Positions 5,688 through 8,009 of a stretch of DNA of 8,009 bases are shown piece by piece (within the stretch, counting starts at the first letter, position 1; every line of letters starts with the position of its first letter). The stretch is from Candidatus Poseidoniaceae archaeon (GTDB lineage Archaea; Thermoplasmatota; Poseidoniia; Poseidoniales; Poseidoniaceae): the NCBI GenBank assembly GCA_013329295.1, contig DUKP01000088.1, positions 1 through 8,009 of the forward strand, read 5' to 3'. Below the pieces are notes generated by a model. It was not told the origin of the DNA. It saw only the letters and a program-made list of their open reading frames with translations, and searched no databases. The position numbers and the translations under genes were made by a program.

Positions 5688-8009
5688 ATGCCAGCCAAAC
5701 GTAAGAGTGTGTTAATTTTAAGCATCTTACTTTTTTCATTAATTTCTAATGTACAAGCATCAAATGATTTTGATACTGTTCCACAGTTTGGAACTGGATT
5801 TGAGGAGGTTGTAATTGCAGATAGTTCTGATGATTTATTTGACCCTAGAGATTTAGAATTTCATCCAGGTAGAGCCAATGAATTATGGATTGCAAACCGT
5901 GGCGATGATAGTATCACTATTGTTCATAATACTGGGTTAGATGATCAATACTCTGAAAACCGCCAAGACTCTAATCACAATCATTTCCTCGAAGAAGTTA
6001 GTGCGATTGCATTTGGAGCATACCATCCTGAATTTGATTGGCAATGGGGTTCTGCTCAAGAAACTCAAAATACTTACTGTGGAGCTTTAGAAACTCCCAA
6101 TCTATTCATGGGTCCAACACTTTGGCCATCCTCACTTGACCATTATGCAGTAGAAAATCAGAATAATGGAAATGGATTATTAGGTAGTCACATAGATATG
6201 AATCATCAATCCCCTGATGGGATGGGTATTGCTCATGATAATGGTAATGCTTATTGGTACTTTGATGGATATTATGGTGAATTGGTTTACTATGATTTTC
6301 AAGTTGACCACGATACTGGACAAGACGATCATTCAGATGGTATTGTGCACCGATATTCAGATGTTAAATTAACTAGGGATGCTGGTATACCAGGGCATAT
6401 GATTCTTGATAAGGACTCTGGGATACTATACATCGCAGATACCGGTGCAAGTCGTGTTCTTTGGGTAAATACTGATTCTTCTGTCAATACGATAGACATA
6501 ATGGATGATCCATCGAGAATGGAACCACTTGCAGAATACAAGCGAAAAACCGGAGTAGAATGGGGTGTAATTGATACCGGACTAAATCGTCCATCTGGTA
6601 TTGCTCTAGAGGGAGGAATGCTATTTGTCTCAGAAAATGGCAATGGGCAAATTACAGCTTACGACCTTGCTGATGATGGCAAAAGTGCCACAATTGCAGA
6701 TACGATTCAAACCAGTGCAGTTTTCATAATGGGATTGGAAATTGGTCCGGATGGGCACTTGTATTACGTTGACAATGGTCAAAATCAAGTTGTACGAATC
6801 GACCCATATTTCGACAGTGATGCAGATGGCGTTTATGATGAAGATGATAACTGTCCTACAAATTATAATCCTGACCAAGCAAATTATGATGGTGATAATC
6901 TTGGTGATATCTGTGATGAAGATGACGATAATGATTTGATTCTAGACGAAAACGATGTTTGTCCTATGGGCGAAACTGGTTGGATTTCTCGCTCACTTAC
7001 TGATTTTGATGGAGACGGATGTCGTGATGAAAGTGAAGATTTAGACGATGATGATGATGCTATTTGTGACTCAGATGTTGTTGATTTAAGTTGCCAAATA
7101 TCCTCTATGTCAAGTGATTTATGCCCAGCATCATCGATAGATTTCACCTCTAATCTACAAACGGATAATGACGCTGATGGATGTGAGGACACTACCGAAG
7201 ATGATGATGATGACAATGATGGTTATTCAGACGATGTTGATGATTGTCAATTTGAAATAGGTACTAGCTCAAACGGTCTAAAAGGGTGTATAGATACTGA
7301 TTATGATGGTTATGCTGATAGTATCGATGTATTTCCATCTGATATTAGTCAGTGGTTAGATACTGATGGTGATGGTTATGGTGATGAGAAAAGTGGCACA
7401 CAGGGTGATTTCTGTCCGACAATTTTTGGCACTTCTACAAGTGACCGATTAGGATGTATTGATAGTGATGGAGATAGCTGGTCGGACCCAGATGAATCTT
7501 GGACTGTGAATTTTGGAGGAGATGCTTTCCCTGATGAGCAATCACAACATTTCGATAGCGATGGCGATGGTTTTGGTAATAATCCAGATGGCTATCAACC
7601 TGATTCCTGTCCAAACGTGTTTGGAACTTCCTTCGTAGATCGGTTCGGCTGTATAGATACTGATGGCGATGGATGGTCAGATGCCGTTGATGTATTCAAT
7701 GATGATAATACTCAGTGGGCAGATTCTGATGGTGATGGTTATGGTGACGCTTTAGATGGTAATTTACCAGATTCTTGTCCTGAAATATTTGGCAACTCAA
7801 CCATAGAACGTTATGGATGTCTTGATTCTGATGGTGATGGCTTAGATGATGAATTAGATGCTTTTCCATTTGATTCTACCGAGACAATCGATAGTGATGG
7901 CGATGGAGTAGGTGACAATCTTGATGCTTATCCACAAGATTCTACTAAAACAGTGGTTGAATCAACAGATGATGAGTCAAGAAAAATAATCAATATTGCA
8001 ATTATAGGT
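5688..8009 (+). CDS. Large secreted NHL-propeller / TSP3-repeat surface protein (partial, runs off window)
   Basis: The frame is open for 774 codons from ATG 5688 to the window end with no stop. Residues 1-24 form a signal peptide (basic MPAKRK, hydrophobic core, cleavage probably after VQA). Residues about 50-373 look like an NHL-type beta-propeller. Blade-like segments are visible near 50-80, 176-204, 234-262, 299-327 and 349-373, with turns such as PRDLEF, IPGHMILD, RPSGIAL and IMGLEIG leading into strands like LYIADTG. A His/Asp-rich insertion-like stretch (168-218, ending DDHSDG) lies within it. From residue 376 the protein becomes an Asp-rich, cysteine-containing array of thrombospondin type 3-like DxDxDG repeats that should bind Ca2+. 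At the very end RKIINIAIIG (765-774) looks like the start of a membrane anchor. ATG 5688 was chosen for the signal peptide. ATG 5628 is also in frame, adds 20 residues and would bury it; neither has a good Shine-Dalgarno site. Similar proteins are known from marine archaea and bacteria. The ligand or enzyme activity is unknown. Confidence 0.85.
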   Translation, partial: MPAKRKSVLILSILLFSLISNVQASNDFDTVPQFGTGFEEVVIADSSDDLFDPRDLEFHPGRANELWIANRGDDSITIVHNTGLDDQYSENRQDSNHNHFLEEVSAIAFGAYHPEFDWQWGSAQETQNTYCGALETPNLFMGPTLWPSSLDHYAVENQNNGNGLLGSHIDMNHQSPDGMGIAHDNGNAYWYFDGYYGELVYYDFQVDHDTGQDDHSDGIVHRYSDVKLTRDAGIPGHMILDKDSGILYIADTGASRVLWVNTDSSVNTIDIMDDPSRMEPLAEYKRKTGVEWGVIDTGLNRPSGIALEGGMLFVSENGNGQITAYDLADDGKSATIADTIQTSAVFIMGLEIGPDGHLYYVDNGQNQVVRIDPYFDSDADGVYDEDDNCPTNYNPDQANYDGDNLGDICDEDDDNDLILDENDVCPMGETGWISRSLTDFDGDGCRDESEDLDDDDDAICDSDVVDLSCQISSMSSDLCPASSIDFTSNLQTDNDADGCEDTTEDDDDDNDGYSDDVDDCQFEIGTSSNGLKGCIDTDYDGYADSIDVFPSDISQWLDTDGDGYGDEKSGTQGDFCPTIFGTSTSDRLGCIDSDGDSWSDPDESWTVNFGGDAFPDEQSQHFDSDGDGFGNNPDGYQPDSCPNVFGTSFVDRFGCIDTDGDGWSDAVDVFNDDNTQWADSDGDGYGDALDGNLPDSCPEIFGNSTIERYGCLDSDGDGLDDELDAFPFDSTETIDSDGDGVGDNLDAYPQDSTKTVVESTDDESRKIINIAIIG
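6813..7358 (+). repeat. Irregular TSP3-like acidic repeats
   Basis: This stretch encodes residues 376-557 of the surface protein. It opens with a classical thrombospondin type 3 pattern (DSDADGVYDEDDNCPTNYNP and onward to DICDEDDDND). More degenerate units with runs of Asp follow (around 7038-7062 and 7200-7215), with cysteines spaced along it. It differs from the regular copies downstream in lacking the FGxS...RxGC element. The GAT-rich coding produces apparent Ser-rich reading frames on the reverse strand, which are artefacts. Confidence 0.75.
7359..7949 (+). repeat. Regular 56-residue tandem repeats with paired cysteines
   Basis: Copies start at 7359, 7554, 7722 and 7890 (the last one short). 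Spacings are 195, 168 and 168 nt, or 65, 56 and 56 residues. Each full copy follows the order D(S/T)DGDG(Y/F)G, then a CP.(I/V)FG(T/N)S element, R(L/F/Y)GC, a second D(S/T)DGD unit, and a (D)(A/V)F or similar stretch with Q or T just before the next copy. The first copy has a nine-residue insertion (around WTVNFGGDA). Two cysteines per copy, about 15 residues apart, suggest one disulfide per unit. The DxDxDG loops are expected Ca2+ sites, giving a rigid rod when calcium is bound, as in seawater. Confidence 0.8.

Noticed and set aside
6742..6939. Met/Ile-rich forward open frame within the surface-protein gene
   Set aside because: It is an out-of-frame reading of the propeller/TSP3 junction; its biased composition comes from shifted GAT codons.
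6884..7216. Ser-rich reverse-strand open frame opposite the acidic repeats
   Set aside because: It is the complement of GAT/GAC-rich codons of the TSP3-like repeats. The forward frame has a signal peptide and clear motifs, and the reverse frame is low-complexity with no ribosome site.
7359..7949. CRISPR-like or mobile repeat array
   Set aside because: The repeats stay in frame, encode a repeating protein module, vary in sequence at the DNA level and lack spacer structure.

Overview
The window reads as a compact, AT-rich, all-forward-strand segment of an archaeal chromosome. The best guess is a marine planktonic euryarchaeon of the Poseidoniales (Marine Group II) type. Three things point that way: a stand-alone GMP synthase ATP-pyrophosphatase subunit (the split archaeal GuaA arrangement), a two-subunit glycine decarboxylase, and a very Asp-rich secreted protein with cysteine-containing thrombospondin-type-3-like repeats. 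The taxonomic placement is an inference from gene content. No rRNA or other phylogenetic marker lies in the window.

Layout. Positions 1-492 hold the C-terminal part of gcvT (aminomethyltransferase), whose start lies upstream. After an 89-nt gap come gcvPA (582-1958) and gcvPB (1955-3454), which overlap by 4 nt and encode the two halves of glycine dehydrogenase. Eight nt later begins an unrecognised four-helix membrane protein (3463-4128), followed closely by purE (4164 or 4134 to 4643) and guaA/guaAb (4645-5595), the last two separated by 1 nt. A 92-nt gap with two back-to-back inverted repeats follows. Then a large secreted protein gene (5688 to beyond 8009) runs off the end of the window. 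It encodes a signal peptide, an NHL-type beta-propeller-like domain and a long Ca2+-binding-type Asp-rich repeat region, and it ends in what looks like the start of a hydrophobic anchor.

How the genes fit together. GcvT, GcvPA and GcvPB are parts of the glycine cleavage system, which splits glycine into CO2, NH3 and a one-carbon unit on tetrahydrofolate (or an archaeal analogue). PurE and GuaAb act in purine and GMP synthesis. The tight spacing from gcvPA through guaA suggests one transcript that ties glycine and one-carbon metabolism to purine synthesis, with the unknown membrane protein in the middle. The H-protein (gcvH), the L-protein and the GuaA amidotransferase subunit are not in the window. 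The secreted protein is probably a separate transcription unit concerned with the cell surface.

I see no tRNA, rRNA, CRISPR array, insertion sequence or mobile element. No stretch longer than 92 nt lacks a gene. There is no clear evidence of a wholly new system. The most unusual items are the propeller/repeat surface protein, the unrecognised membrane protein embedded in the metabolic cluster, and the altered active-site loop of PurE.
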